Shown here one piece after another: positions 1 through 6,687 of a stretch of DNA of 53,952 nt; the stretch's first letter is position 1, and every line of letters starts with the position of its first letter. The position numbers and the translations under genes are program-made. Under the pieces are notes generated by a model, which was not told the origin of the DNA, did no database searches, and saw only the letters and a program-made list of their open reading frames with translations. Source of the stretch: Endomicrobium sp. GTDB lineage: Bacteria > Elusimicrobiota > Endomicrobiia > Endomicrobiales > Endomicrobiaceae. The stretch is from contig JAISUD010000026.1 in NCBI GenBank assembly GCA_031272265.1, positions 1-53,952 on the forward strand, in the 5' to 3' direction.

Positions 1-405
1 CTTTTCAACACTACTTGCCTTAGCAGTACCGCTACCTACGGCACCTTTCAATGCTGCCTCTATCTCCGCCAGTGCCTGCTGATATGCTTTTGCAGCGTTA
101 GCTTTAAGAGATGCCGTCCAATCCGTCTTGTCCGCCGCTCTCAACAAGCCGCGCGGCTTGTAGTGGACATCTACCAAGTCCTCAGTAATTGGGATCCCTG
201 CTTGCAACAGAGAAAGGAGTGCCTGTTGTGTAAGAAGATCAGCAGAACGCTTTATAGCACTCTTAACTTGATCATCCATGCCAAGCTGTTCCACGTTCCC
301 ACCATATTCGCTAACCGCTTCACTCGCGGCACCGCCTTGTCCAGCTCCGCCGCCACCACCACCGCTCAATGCCATCTGCACTGGTTTAATTTTATCCTGT
401 TTCAT
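1..405 (-). CDS. Gly-rich hypothetical protein, 3' end outside window
   Basis: This open frame runs off the window edge, so it is missing from the ORF track. Reading the minus strand from the ATG at 405 gives 135 codons with no stop. The N-terminus (MKQDKIKPVQ) is followed by a glycine tract (SGGGGGGAGQGG) and then an Ala/Leu/Gln-rich helical stretch. There is no signal peptide or membrane segment. The start overlaps the end of the upstream gene by 14 nt, which suggests translational coupling. Base composition is clearly richer in GC than the core genes. I do not recognise the family; a phage-type structural or accessory protein is a guess. Confidence 0.6.
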   Translation of the reverse strand, partial: MKQDKIKPVQMALSGGGGGGAGQGGAASEAVSEYGGNVEQLGMDDQVKSAIKRSADLLTQQALLSLLQAGIPITEDLVDVHYKPRGLLRAADKTDWTASLKANAAKAYQQALAEIEAALKGAVGSGTAKASSVEK

Positions 406-727
406 CTTTTTTATCTATGACTTTTGATTTTTCTTGCTCTATTCTCTGTTTCGGGTACCTCCGGGTGGCTATCCGTCTACGTTTAAACTCCTTCTTGATG
501 AGTCTAATGTAATGACGGATTGTTTTGATGTCCTCATGCAATGTGTTCGTCAATTCATTTAGCTCCTCATCTGTTTTCTCTGCTAAGAGTTCCCCTGTAT
601 CCGTGTCGGATATGCATACTTCATAAGGTTCAGAATGGATTGATCCTTGCCTACTCCGAATGAAATATGCTGCCTGTGCGGACATAAAAATAAGTAATAA
701 CATCCCTGCTAAAATTAGTTTTTTCAT
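392..727 (-). CDS. Small exported or membrane-anchored coiled-coil protein
   Basis: This 111-residue protein starts with a signal or anchor segment (residues 1-20, LILAGMLLLIFMSAQA). A charged helical region rich in Glu, Lys and Arg follows and ends very basic. The start is supported by an AGAGG Shine-Dalgarno about 7 nt upstream. The layout (one N-terminal membrane helix plus a periplasmic coiled coil) is that of phage i-spanins, but no residue signature proves this. It overlaps the next gene, and all genes of the block are co-oriented. Function unknown. Confidence 0.5.
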   Translation of the reverse strand: MKKLILAGMLLLIFMSAQAAYFIRSRQGSIHSEPYEVCISDTDTGELLAEKTDEELNELTNTLHEDIKTIRHYIRLIKKEFKRRRIATRRYPKQRIEQEKSKVIDKKDETG

Positions 728-747
728 TTTGTATCCTCTTTCTTGTT

Positions 748-1288
748 TTATTGTGTGATTGGGCTGGACTGTAAGATGGAATCCCTCCTCGCAATATAAT
801 ATACATACTCGGCAAAGTACAAAACCATAGTTTTCGCGCGCTCTTGTTTCTCGCTTGCCACCTCGTCATCATGGATGTGATTAACAAGATTGGTTTGAGT
901 GATCTGAATGTTGTATTTCAATCTGTTTAAAAAAACTGGCAGTGTCTGCCTCGATATTATTCAGCTCCTCTGCCCTGCTAAGTTCCTGCGCATCCTGCGC
1001 AATCGCCACTGGGTCCTGCCTAGACTGCTGGTCGGCGAATTTAGTCATAAGCCTGTTTTGCAGCCAATGCGCTTCTGTCAACGTTATTTGCCGGGCAAGT
1101 TCGAGTATATGAAACGTACCGTTAGGAAATTTGCTGTCTAAGATTTCCATTATTAGTTTTTCTACTGAGGAGCGCTCCCTCTGGAGAGAGAGTTGCCCTG
1201 AGCGGTCGTATCCCAGCCATAGTCCCAAAGCGACATTGTCATACTCTTTCTCGGTTAGGAGTGAGAAGATTTCCTGCTGATACCTGCT
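748..1288 (-). pseudogene. Frameshifted hypothetical gene in GC-rich block
   Basis: Two minus-strand frames look like pieces of one protein. The first (open from about 1288 to 881; the track lists 881-1228 with a TTG start) carries EKEYDNVALGLWLGYD and then a long helical, Gln/Glu-rich part ending in QSC. The second frame is open from about 960 to 748 and reads NHIHDDEVASEKQERAK and ends SSPITQ. They overlap around a run of seven T (minus strand) at 929-935, a natural site for an indel. The first frame has no convincing ATG. It could be one decayed gene, two overlapping small genes, or a gene using frameshifting. Product unknown. Confidence 0.4.
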
Positions 1289-1420
1289 CTATTTCCGTTT
1301 TATTCGCCTTCCCTGCGGACACCACTTCCACTATTAGCCTGCCGTCTACTCCTATGTCCCTAGAAGAAGATCCCCCCCAGCTCCGCCTCCAGCACCTAAA
1401 TGTATGCGACGTGAGGACAT
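1239..1420 (-). pseudogene. Small Gly-rich protein split at a G7 run
   Basis: From ATG 1420 the frame reads MSSRRIHLGAGGGAGG and then stops at 1352. Shifting by -1 in the run of seven G (minus strand, 1372-1378) continues an open frame with SSSRDIGVDGRLIVEVV to a TGA at 1239. The shifted frame is also open upstream of the run, so the join is a hypothesis. The TGA overlaps an ATG (ATGA) that starts a 26-codon open frame beginning MTMSLWDYGWD. The Gly-rich start resembles the protein at the window edge. It could be a homopolymer indel, a sequencing error or programmed slippage. Function unknown. Confidence 0.35.
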
Positions 1421-1433
1421 CAGAGGACGTCTA

Positions 1434-1673
1434 CTACTGCCATAGGAAGAGACGGGTACTACGGCAGCACCATATGATTCTAATGATTCCAACGACGGCG
1501 AGAAGGAAGCCTCCTACAATCAGACTGCCCAGAACTAGTCGGTTAGCTTGGGGAACCTCTATGCGCGTGTTTATTAGATCTATCTCGCGCGCACGTATGT
1601 CCGTCGTACTAGGCACTTTGACACATCCCCTCAACTGAATTAATATCATTAGGATTGCGATTGTTTTTTTCAT
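1434..1673 (-). CDS. Small lipoprotein, family member 1
   Basis: This 79-residue protein has an N-terminal type II signal peptide (MKKTIAILMILIQLRGC) with the lipobox Cys at residue 17. A short linker leads to a second hydrophobic segment (about residues 48-68, LGSLIVGGFLLAVVGIIRII) that ends in a Cys pair (WCC). The same plan (lipobox, linker, second hydrophobic helix, Cys cluster) is seen in the neighbour at 1708-2016, its dead copy, and a relic at 19.3 kb. The predicted location is the outer or cytoplasmic membrane facing the periplasm. No known function is recognised. Confidence 0.55.
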   Translation of the reverse strand: MKKTIAILMILIQLRGCVKVPSTTDIRAREIDLINTRIEVPQANRLVLGSLIVGGFLLAVVGIIRIIWCCRSTRLFLWQ

Positions 1674-1707
1674 GTTGCACTTCTTAATGTGATGTTATTA
1701 GATGGTA

Positions 1708-2016
1708 TCAAATTTTGGAAATGATCTCTGCAATCTTACCTTTGCAACAGCAGTGGTCAATTAATGTTATTCCCTCTGCGATTGCCAGTCCTGGTAGTAC
1801 CATTCGCATTATCATCCCCTTCCACCCCAAGTTCTTAGGCTCTGGAATTCGATGGGATAGTGAAGTTGGAGATGGGGACGGAATCGGAGTCGGTGTTTCC
1901 TCTTGTGTTGGCTTTTCTCCCTCTTTTGTTTTTTGTTCAGTGAAGACAGCAGGTTGTTTAGTACAGCCGATTAGCTGAAATAATATTAATGCTATTGCGA
2001 TTCTTCGCATTTTCAC
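1708..2016 (-). CDS. Small lipoprotein, family member 2 (Pro-rich linker)
   Basis: This 102-residue protein has a signal peptide and lipobox (ALILFQLIGC). The linker has the Glu/Pro/Ser-rich track EETPTPIPSPSPTS. A C-terminal hydrophobic segment (about residues 67-85) precedes the Cys cluster HCCCKGK. The track start is GTG at 2016; an ATG two codons in is equally plausible. An upstream copy at 2085-2352 matches it nearly codon for codon but carries stops, so this gene arose by, or gave rise to, a tandem duplication. Function unknown. The lipid anchor and second hydrophobic segment suggest it could bridge membranes or form assemblies. Confidence 0.55.
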   Translation of the reverse strand: MKMRRIAIALILFQLIGCTKQPAVFTEQKTKEGEKPTQEETPTPIPSPSPTSLSHRIPEPKNLGWKGMIMRMVLPGLAIAEGITLIDHCCCKGKIAEIISKI

Positions 2017-2084
2017 TTTCTTCCCTGTTTTTGTTTTTTTATTTTTTACAACAACAACGACAACAATTCGCCATAGTAACTATA

Positions 2085-2352
2085 TTAGCGGTTGCAACAG
2101 TACTGGTCAATTAATACTAGTAGCTCTCCGAGTGCTAATCCTACTAGTGGTGATAGCGTTACTATATACAGTTAGTGCTTAACCACTCAATCCTCAATTT
2201 GATCGTATCGTGAAGTTGGAGATGGTGGTGGAGTCGAAGTCGGTGTTTCCTCTTATGTTTTTGTTCCTCGTTCGTCGACAATAGCAAGTTGTTTGGTGCA
2301 GCCGACTAGCTGAAACAATATTAATGCTATTACGATTTCTTTTGTGTTTCTT
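2085..2352 (-). pseudogene. Dead tandem copy of the lipoprotein at 1708-2016
   Basis: The minus strand reads, all in one frame, a lipoprotein start (IVIALILFQLVGCTKQ), then a stop where the intact copy has TQEETP, then EETPTSTPPPSPTS, two more stops, a hydrophobic stretch and DQYCCNR. The match to the 1708-2016 protein is clear along its length (QLVGCTKQ vs QLIGCTKQ; DQYCC vs DHCCC). The start codon is lost and at least three in-frame stops are present, with no frameshift. This fits gradual decay after tandem duplication. Confidence 0.75.
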
Positions 2353-2537
2353 CCCTCTCTTTCATATATGACATTTGGTCTTTTTTCTCATGTGTGACTT
2401 CTGGTCTGCCCTATTTCCCGCTCGAATTCTATTCTCCAATTAATATAATATAGACAACCTCCGTTAAGCTAATCATTATAGTTCGCAATAGACGAGAGGT
2501 CTCGCCTCCCTCTTGCACGGCAAGCTGCGCGGTCGTG

Positions 2538-2912
2538 TCATAAAGGTTTTGTTCTACCGTACGTATAAAAACACGTCTGGTCACTCTCTAACTTGTCTAC
2601 TGCTTCTAGCGGCTTCAGCTCGTCGCGCACTCTATTCTCTATCGCAGATGTCGCCTGCTGTGTTTTTTCCCTGCCATAAGACATTACAGTGTGCTGGCTA
2701 CCATCCTCAGCTGTCACATTCGATCTTAATTGAGCGTTCAGTATCCCATCTATCTCGGTGTCGGGATTGGAGACGGGACATATACGGAGCAATTGTTCGT
2801 AGACGTCTTTAAAGTCCTCATAATATAATAGTAAGATCTTCATGCGCCATCTTATCTTATTCAAACCCTCGTTGTCTTGGTTTTCCCTCGCCTCCAATTG
2901 TAGAGGCGCCAC
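2538..2912 (-). CDS. Hypothetical soluble protein in GC-rich block
   Basis: The open frame of 124 codons starts with GTG (2912) and overlaps the upstream small membrane protein by about 50 nt in another frame. It is predominantly helical and charged (YYEDFKDVYEQLLRICPVSN, then a Gln/Glu-rich C-terminal half). It has no signal peptide. An alternative is that it is the frameshifted continuation of the 2861-3103 gene, whose end is also charged and helical. I do not recognise the family. Confidence 0.4.
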   Translation of the reverse strand: MAPLQLEARENQDNEGLNKIRWRMKILLLYYEDFKDVYEQLLRICPVSNPDTEIDGILNAQLRSNVTAEDGSQHTVMSYGREKTQQATSAIENRVRDELKPLEAVDKLESDQTCFYTYGRTKPL

Positions 2913-3103
2913 TGGTCTTGAGCGTCGTTTGCATTTTTTGCCGACGCTTCTATCCGCGATTCTAGCGCACCTTTCCCCTCGGAGTGCAGATCGTTTTTAA
3001 CTTTGTATTTACAATAGTATATGATTCCAACGATGACAACGAAGACAAGAAGGACGCCTACGGTGCCTACAATTATTTGTGTGTAGTCAGTTTGCTGTAC
3101 CAC
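2861..3103 (-). CDS. Small single-pass membrane protein
   Basis: This 80-residue protein has one strong transmembrane helix (about residues 9-27, VGTVGVLLVFVVIVGIIYYC) ending in Cys. A basic and charged tail follows. The start is GTG without a strong ribosome site. The start overlaps the end of the 3073-3306 frame and the end overlaps the start of the 2538-2912 frame, which is typical of compact phage or plasmid operons and also of frameshifted genes. Function unknown. Confidence 0.4.
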   Translation of the reverse strand: MVQQTDYTQIIVGTVGVLLVFVVIVGIIYYCKYKVKNDLHSEGKGALESRIEASAKNANDAQDQWRLYNWRRGKTKTTRV

Positions 3104-3306
3104 CTGGCCACGCTGTTCTTGGTGTCGCAGAAGGCTTGCTTACTTGTGGCCAAGTACTGGTTCATCGCATCCATCCTTTGGGTCCAGCCGGCGAGAGTGC
3201 CGGTAATGCCCTCCTCGTTTGTGAGGCCCGTTATGCGTTGCTGGATGTTTTCATCTCTAGGGTCTTCAGTCTTGCCGCTTGGAAGCAGATGCTTTTGGTG
3301 TGTATC
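3073..3306 (-). pseudogene. In-frame continuation after the TGA of the lipoprotein gene
   Basis: Directly after the TGA (3309-3307) of the upstream lipoprotein gene, the same frame stays open for 77 more codons. It encodes a hydrophilic, protein-like sequence (TEDPRDENIQQRITGLTNEE, then GWTQRMDAMNQYLATSKQAF) ending at TAA 3073. No ATG with a ribosome site is seen near its beginning, though internal ATGs exist. It is either the 3' half of a gene interrupted by a nonsense mutation or a separate gene with an unusual start. Function unknown. Confidence 0.4.
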
Positions 3307-3576
3307 TCAACTGAGATGTTTATGTTCTAGGCGGCGATATACATAGACTCCAGCACCCAGTAGTATTAGGCCGTCAACCATCACTCCTGCCAGTCCCATC
3401 CACAAGCACAACCATAGCTCATGCACGGTTGCGCTGAGTGCGTTTATTTCGGTTTCATATGTCTCTTTCAGTGCGTTTATCTCTTTTTCATTCGTGTTTT
3501 TAATTATTGCTGGAGGTGGAGTGCAGCCGACTAGCTGAAACAATACTAAGATTATCGCTATCTTTTTCAGCACCAT
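3307..3576 (-). CDS. Small lipoprotein, family member 3
   Basis: I chose the ATG at 3576 (MVLKKIAIIL) rather than the longer track start because GGAG lies about 9 nt upstream and the signal peptide then starts normally. The lipobox is FQLVGC (Cys about residue 18). A charged, heptad-like linker (EKEINALKETYETEINAL) follows, then a second hydrophobic helix (LAGVMVDGLILLGAGVYVY) and a short basic tail without the Cys pair of its relatives. It shares the lipobox stretch at protein and DNA level with the other copies. The frame continues beyond its TGA (see 3073-3306). Confidence 0.55.
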   Translation of the reverse strand: MVLKKIAIILVLFQLVGCTPPPAIIKNTNEKEINALKETYETEINALSATVHELWLCLWMGLAGVMVDGLILLGAGVYVYRRLEHKHLS

Positions 3577-3813
3577 CAAACACTCCATGCACACACTGCA
3601 AGTAGTTGTTAGCTGCAATACTACCATACTACCCATCGCCAAAGCAACTCGTAGGATTAAGCACGCCTATAGTGGGAACTCTACACAACGATCTCAGAAA
3701 GGTAGGTGCGAAAAATATTATAAAGAACAATCCCCACTTTACACATTATGATAAACAATGCCAGCAGCCAGACCATTTAATCTTCCTCAGATTATATTCG
3801 TCCTTATCAACAC

Positions 3814-3851
3814 ATGCACGTATAGTATACCTGTGTATACTATACGTGCAT
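3814..3851. repeat. Perfect 17-bp inverted repeat with 4-nt loop
   Basis: ATGCACGTATAGTATAC is followed by CTGT and then the exact reverse complement GTATACTATACGTGCAT. No T-run follows on either strand, so it is not a classic terminator. It lies in the 529-base gap (3577-4105) between the GC-rich block and gcvT. It may be an operator, recombination site or mobile-element relic. Confidence 0.85.
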
Positions 3852-3921
3852 CATTTGTAAGTATCCATATGCAGAAGGCAATAATAAATATTGCTTTAGT
3901 ATTTTACTTCCTCTGTTTATA

Positions 3922-3943
3922 GGTGGTGTCGTCTAGCGGCCAG
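3922..3943 (+). other. tRNA 5'-end-like fragment
   Basis: GGTGGTGTCGTCTAGCGGCC resembles the first 20 bases of bacterial tRNA-Glu/Gln genes (acceptor strand, TC, then GTCTAGCGGC of the D arm). No anticodon or T arm follows, so it is not a working tRNA. It could be a tRNA remnant left by integration or rearrangement next to the GC-rich block. The rest of the gap holds nothing else I can name. Confidence 0.35.
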
Positions 3944-4105
3944 TCGTTTTTATTTCAATCTTTGATAAATACACTCGGCCATTTAATGTCTATATCTCCA
4001 ATCCTATTTACTTCGGTAACTTCCACAGTGTTCTCAAGCATTTGTTACGACGAGTATATTGCTAAAAACGCGAAAATAAAACAACCGAAACGACAATTAA
4101 TCTCT

Positions 4106-5182
4106 TCACCTAGCTCTCTTATACAAAGGTTTTATAAGCGTTTTTATTTTTCTCTTACTATTATGAATTTCAACTTCTAATTCATTATCGGTTTTGACAT
4201 TTACATTTGTTTCAATCAACGCCATACCTACCGCTTTTTTCAATGTAGGGGAAAAAGATCCGCTCGTTACATACCCGATTTCTTTACCATCTAAAAAGAT
4301 TTTATCAGCGTTCCTTGCAACGCCAGTAGAACATTCAAAAGCTATTGATCTTCTCAAAGGCTTGTCTTTTAAAAGTAAAAGCTTGTTTTTACCTATAAAA
4401 TCGCTATCCCAGTTTATCGTCTTCTGAAATCCGGCGTCAATCGGATTTATGTTTTCGTCAATTTCATGTCCGTGCAAAGGCATGCAGGCTTCAAGTCTTA
4501 AAGTATCGCGACATCCAAGTCCGCAGGGTTTTATTGAAAGACTCATAAACTTTTTCCAAAGATCAACTATTCGCTCTTTAGAAATAAAAATTTCAAATCC
4601 GTCCTCACCGGTATAGCCTGTTCTTGCGACCCTGCAAAAATCCGCGTCTATATCTTTTAACTTCAGCGACGATATAGTAAAATACTTCATGTCTTTGATG
4701 TAAGTTTCGCAAATGCTTTGCAATACTTCGGGGGATTTAGGTCCCTGCACCGAAATAAGGCAAATATCGGTGCTTATATTTCTTATCTTAACTTTTTCCG
4801 TCTTCTTCTGTTTGTTTAACCAGTTAAAATCTTTTTCTAAATTTCCGGCGTTTGCAACAACCATATATTCAAAACCAAATTTATAAACTATGACATCATC
4901 TTTTACACCGCCGTTTTCATTGAGGAGCATAGAATATCTCGCTTTTTTGTTAGGAAGTCCCGATATATTCCCAAGCATAACATAATTCAAAAATCTCTCA
5001 GAATCTTCCCCTCTGACTATAAAAGTTCCCATATGAGATGTGTCAAACACGCCAATATTTGTCCTAACATTGTTATGCTCATCAATAATTGAGGTATACT
5101 GCAAAGGCATTTCCCAGCCACCAAACTCTACGAACTTCGCTCCAAGTTTTTTATGTTCGCTATACAAATATGTTCTTTTCAT
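4106..5182 (-). CDS. gcvT: Aminomethyltransferase (glycine cleavage T protein)
   Basis: GcvT takes the aminomethyl group from the lipoylated H protein and, with tetrahydrofolate, releases ammonia and 5,10-methylene-THF. At 358 residues it has normal family length. The N-terminal folate-binding domain shows KLGAKFVEFGGWEMP and FDTSHMG, with the conserved Asp region GGVKDDVIVYKFG (about residues 91-103). The family's ARTGYTGEDGFEIF lies near residue 188 and the C-terminal barrel domain is complete. A ribosome site (AAGGA) precedes the ATG. The next gene upstream is lpdA, the L protein of the same complex; gcvH and gcvP are not in the window. Confidence 0.95.
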   Translation of the reverse strand: MKRTYLYSEHKKLGAKFVEFGGWEMPLQYTSIIDEHNNVRTNIGVFDTSHMGTFIVRGEDSERFLNYVMLGNISGLPNKKARYSMLLNENGGVKDDVIVYKFGFEYMVVANAGNLEKDFNWLNKQKKTEKVKIRNISTDICLISVQGPKSPEVLQSICETYIKDMKYFTISSLKLKDIDADFCRVARTGYTGEDGFEIFISKERIVDLWKKFMSLSIKPCGLGCRDTLRLEACMPLHGHEIDENINPIDAGFQKTINWDSDFIGKNKLLLLKDKPLRRSIAFECSTGVARNADKIFLDGKEIGYVTSGSFSPTLKKAVGMALIETNVNVKTDNELEVEIHNSKRKIKTLIKPLYKRAR

Positions 5183-5264
5183 TTTTAAAATTCCTTTAAC
5201 AACAAAATTTTTATATTTCCCGTTCGGAATTTATTCAACAACATTTCGCGTTGTTCTTATAGAG

Positions 5265-5366
5265 GGTTTTAATTTCCACTTTTTTTTGTCAATTCTACGC
5301 TACCGCAATTAAAAACTTAAAAGAAAAAAAGGTTTTAATTTCCACTTTTTTTTGTCAATTCTACGC
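5265..5366. repeat. 36-bp direct repeat spanning the 3' end of lpdA
   Basis: The 36-bp sequence beginning GGTTTTAATTTCCAC and ending AATTCTACGC occurs at 5265-5300 and again, identically, at 5331-5366. The second copy includes the stop and last ten or so codons of lpdA; the first lies in the gcvT-lpdA gap. Copies are 66 bp apart start to start. This looks like a short local duplication that left an extra copy of the lpdA tail. Confidence 0.9.
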
Positions 5367-6687
5367 ACTTATCAAACGCGTCTTCATAGGCATTGAACAA
5401 ACTTTCACTAAATGACGGATGAAAAATAGATCCTCTTGATATCTGCTCCGCGCTGCTTTTAATAACCTGAGAGGCAATGTTTATAAGTTCATCAGAGTGA
5501 GAGCCGACAATCCAAAAAGCCAATGGCTTTTTCGTCGTTTTATCAACGGCACATTTTACAAAACCCGCTCGCTCGTTTTCAATAAAAGCTCTGCCACTTG
5601 CAGCAAACGGGAATTTTCCAAAAATTACATCTTTATATCTTAAAAAATCCGATGCCTTTACTGAAGAACTTTGAGGCATTGAAAAAACAACTTGCGGGAT
5701 AACGGAATTGTCAACTGCAATAGAACTCTTTCCAATTGCATTTTCCGCCGCTACAGCTCCCTCGTTCTGCGCCGCGTAAGCCAGCAGATTTTTCCCCGCG
5801 ATGTCTCCTACTGCGTAAATATTGCTCACGTTCGTCCGACAGAACTCGTCTGTTTCTATAAAGCCTCTTTTAATTGTTTTAACACCAGCTTTTTCCAAAC
5901 CCAAATCACTATTCGGCGTTCGACCAGTAACAATCAATACTTTTTCATACTTGTCCGCTTGGTCAAGTGCGTTGGAACATGAAACCAGCACTTCAACGCC
6001 CTGCCTTAACAGGTTTCTTCTTATCTCCTCCGATACTTCTCTATCTTCATTGGGAAGTAGACAATTTTCACATTCGGCTAAAGTTATACAGCAACCGAAC
6101 CCTGAAAATATTGTAGCCATCTCAATCCCTATCGCGCCACCGCCGACTATAAGCATATTTGCCGGCATTTCTTTAAGATTCAAAGCATCTGTTGAATTTA
6201 TTATTTTTCCACTGTCAAAAACAAATCCCTTTATCACCGAAGGAATCGCACCCGAAGCAATAATGATTTTATCCGCGGACACTTTGAAAATCTCTTTTTT
6301 CTCAGCACCCAAAACCGCAAGAGTATTTCTATCTTTAAACGATGCTGCACCCTCTATAACATCTATATCATACGAAGATAACACCGCTATCATACCTTTT
6401 CTAATACCGGCAATAGCCTTGTCTTTTCTCGCAGCTATATCTGCGAAAACAACAGGCTCTAAATTAGCTTTAAAGCCGTATTCATAAGATTTTTGAATTT
6501 TCTGTTTTATTTTCAGCGATTGCCATAGAAATTTCGTCGGAAGACAACCAAAATTCAGACATGTCCCGCCGATAAGAGATTTTTCTATTAACGCCGCTTT
6601 CGCGCCAAGCTGAGCTGCTCTTACGGCTGCTGTAAATCCGCCCGGACCCGAACCTATAACAATAACATCATATTCATTTAACCCCAT
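5335..6687 (-). CDS. lpdA: Dihydrolipoamide dehydrogenase
   Basis: This FAD enzyme reoxidises dihydrolipoyl groups of the glycine cleavage or 2-oxoacid complexes with NAD+. Visible features: FAD motif GSGPGGFTAAV (residues 12-22), redox disulfide GGTCLNFGCLPTK (about 40-52), NAD motif IVGGGAIGIEMA (about 180), the second FAD motif YAVGDIAG, and the C-terminal HPSFSE that carries the His-Glu proton relay. At 450 residues it is slightly short, with HPSF replacing the usual HPT. Its ATG overlaps the end of the upstream permease gene by 14 nt. The last codons lie inside a duplicated 36-bp sequence. Confidence 0.95.
   Translation of the reverse strand: MGLNEYDVIVIGSGPGGFTAAVRAAQLGAKAALIEKSLIGGTCLNFGCLPTKFLWQSLKIKQKIQKSYEYGFKANLEPVVFADIAARKDKAIAGIRKGMIAVLSSYDIDVIEGAASFKDRNTLAVLGAEKKEIFKVSADKIIIASGAIPSVIKGFVFDSGKIINSTDALNLKEMPANMLIVGGGAIGIEMATIFSGFGCCITLAECENCLLPNEDREVSEEIRRNLLRQGVEVLVSCSNALDQADKYEKVLIVTGRTPNSDLGLEKAGVKTIKRGFIETDEFCRTNVSNIYAVGDIAGKNLLAYAAQNEGAVAAENAIGKSSIAVDNSVIPQVVFSMPQSSSVKASDFLRYKDVIFGKFPFAASGRAFIENERAGFVKCAVDKTTKKPLAFWIVGSHSDELINIASQVIKSSAEQISRGSIFHPSFSESLFNAYEDAFDKCVELTKKSGN

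Noticed and set aside
651-887. Minus-strand ORF of 78 codons
   Set aside because: It overlaps two better frames, has no ribosome site and its residues look random.
1261-1638. Plus-strand ORF of 125 codons
   Set aside because: It is the shadow of the lipoprotein and Gly-rich frames on the minus strand.
5822-6487. Plus-strand ORF of 221 codons
   Set aside because: It is antisense to lpdA, whose FAD, redox and NAD motifs are unmistakable.
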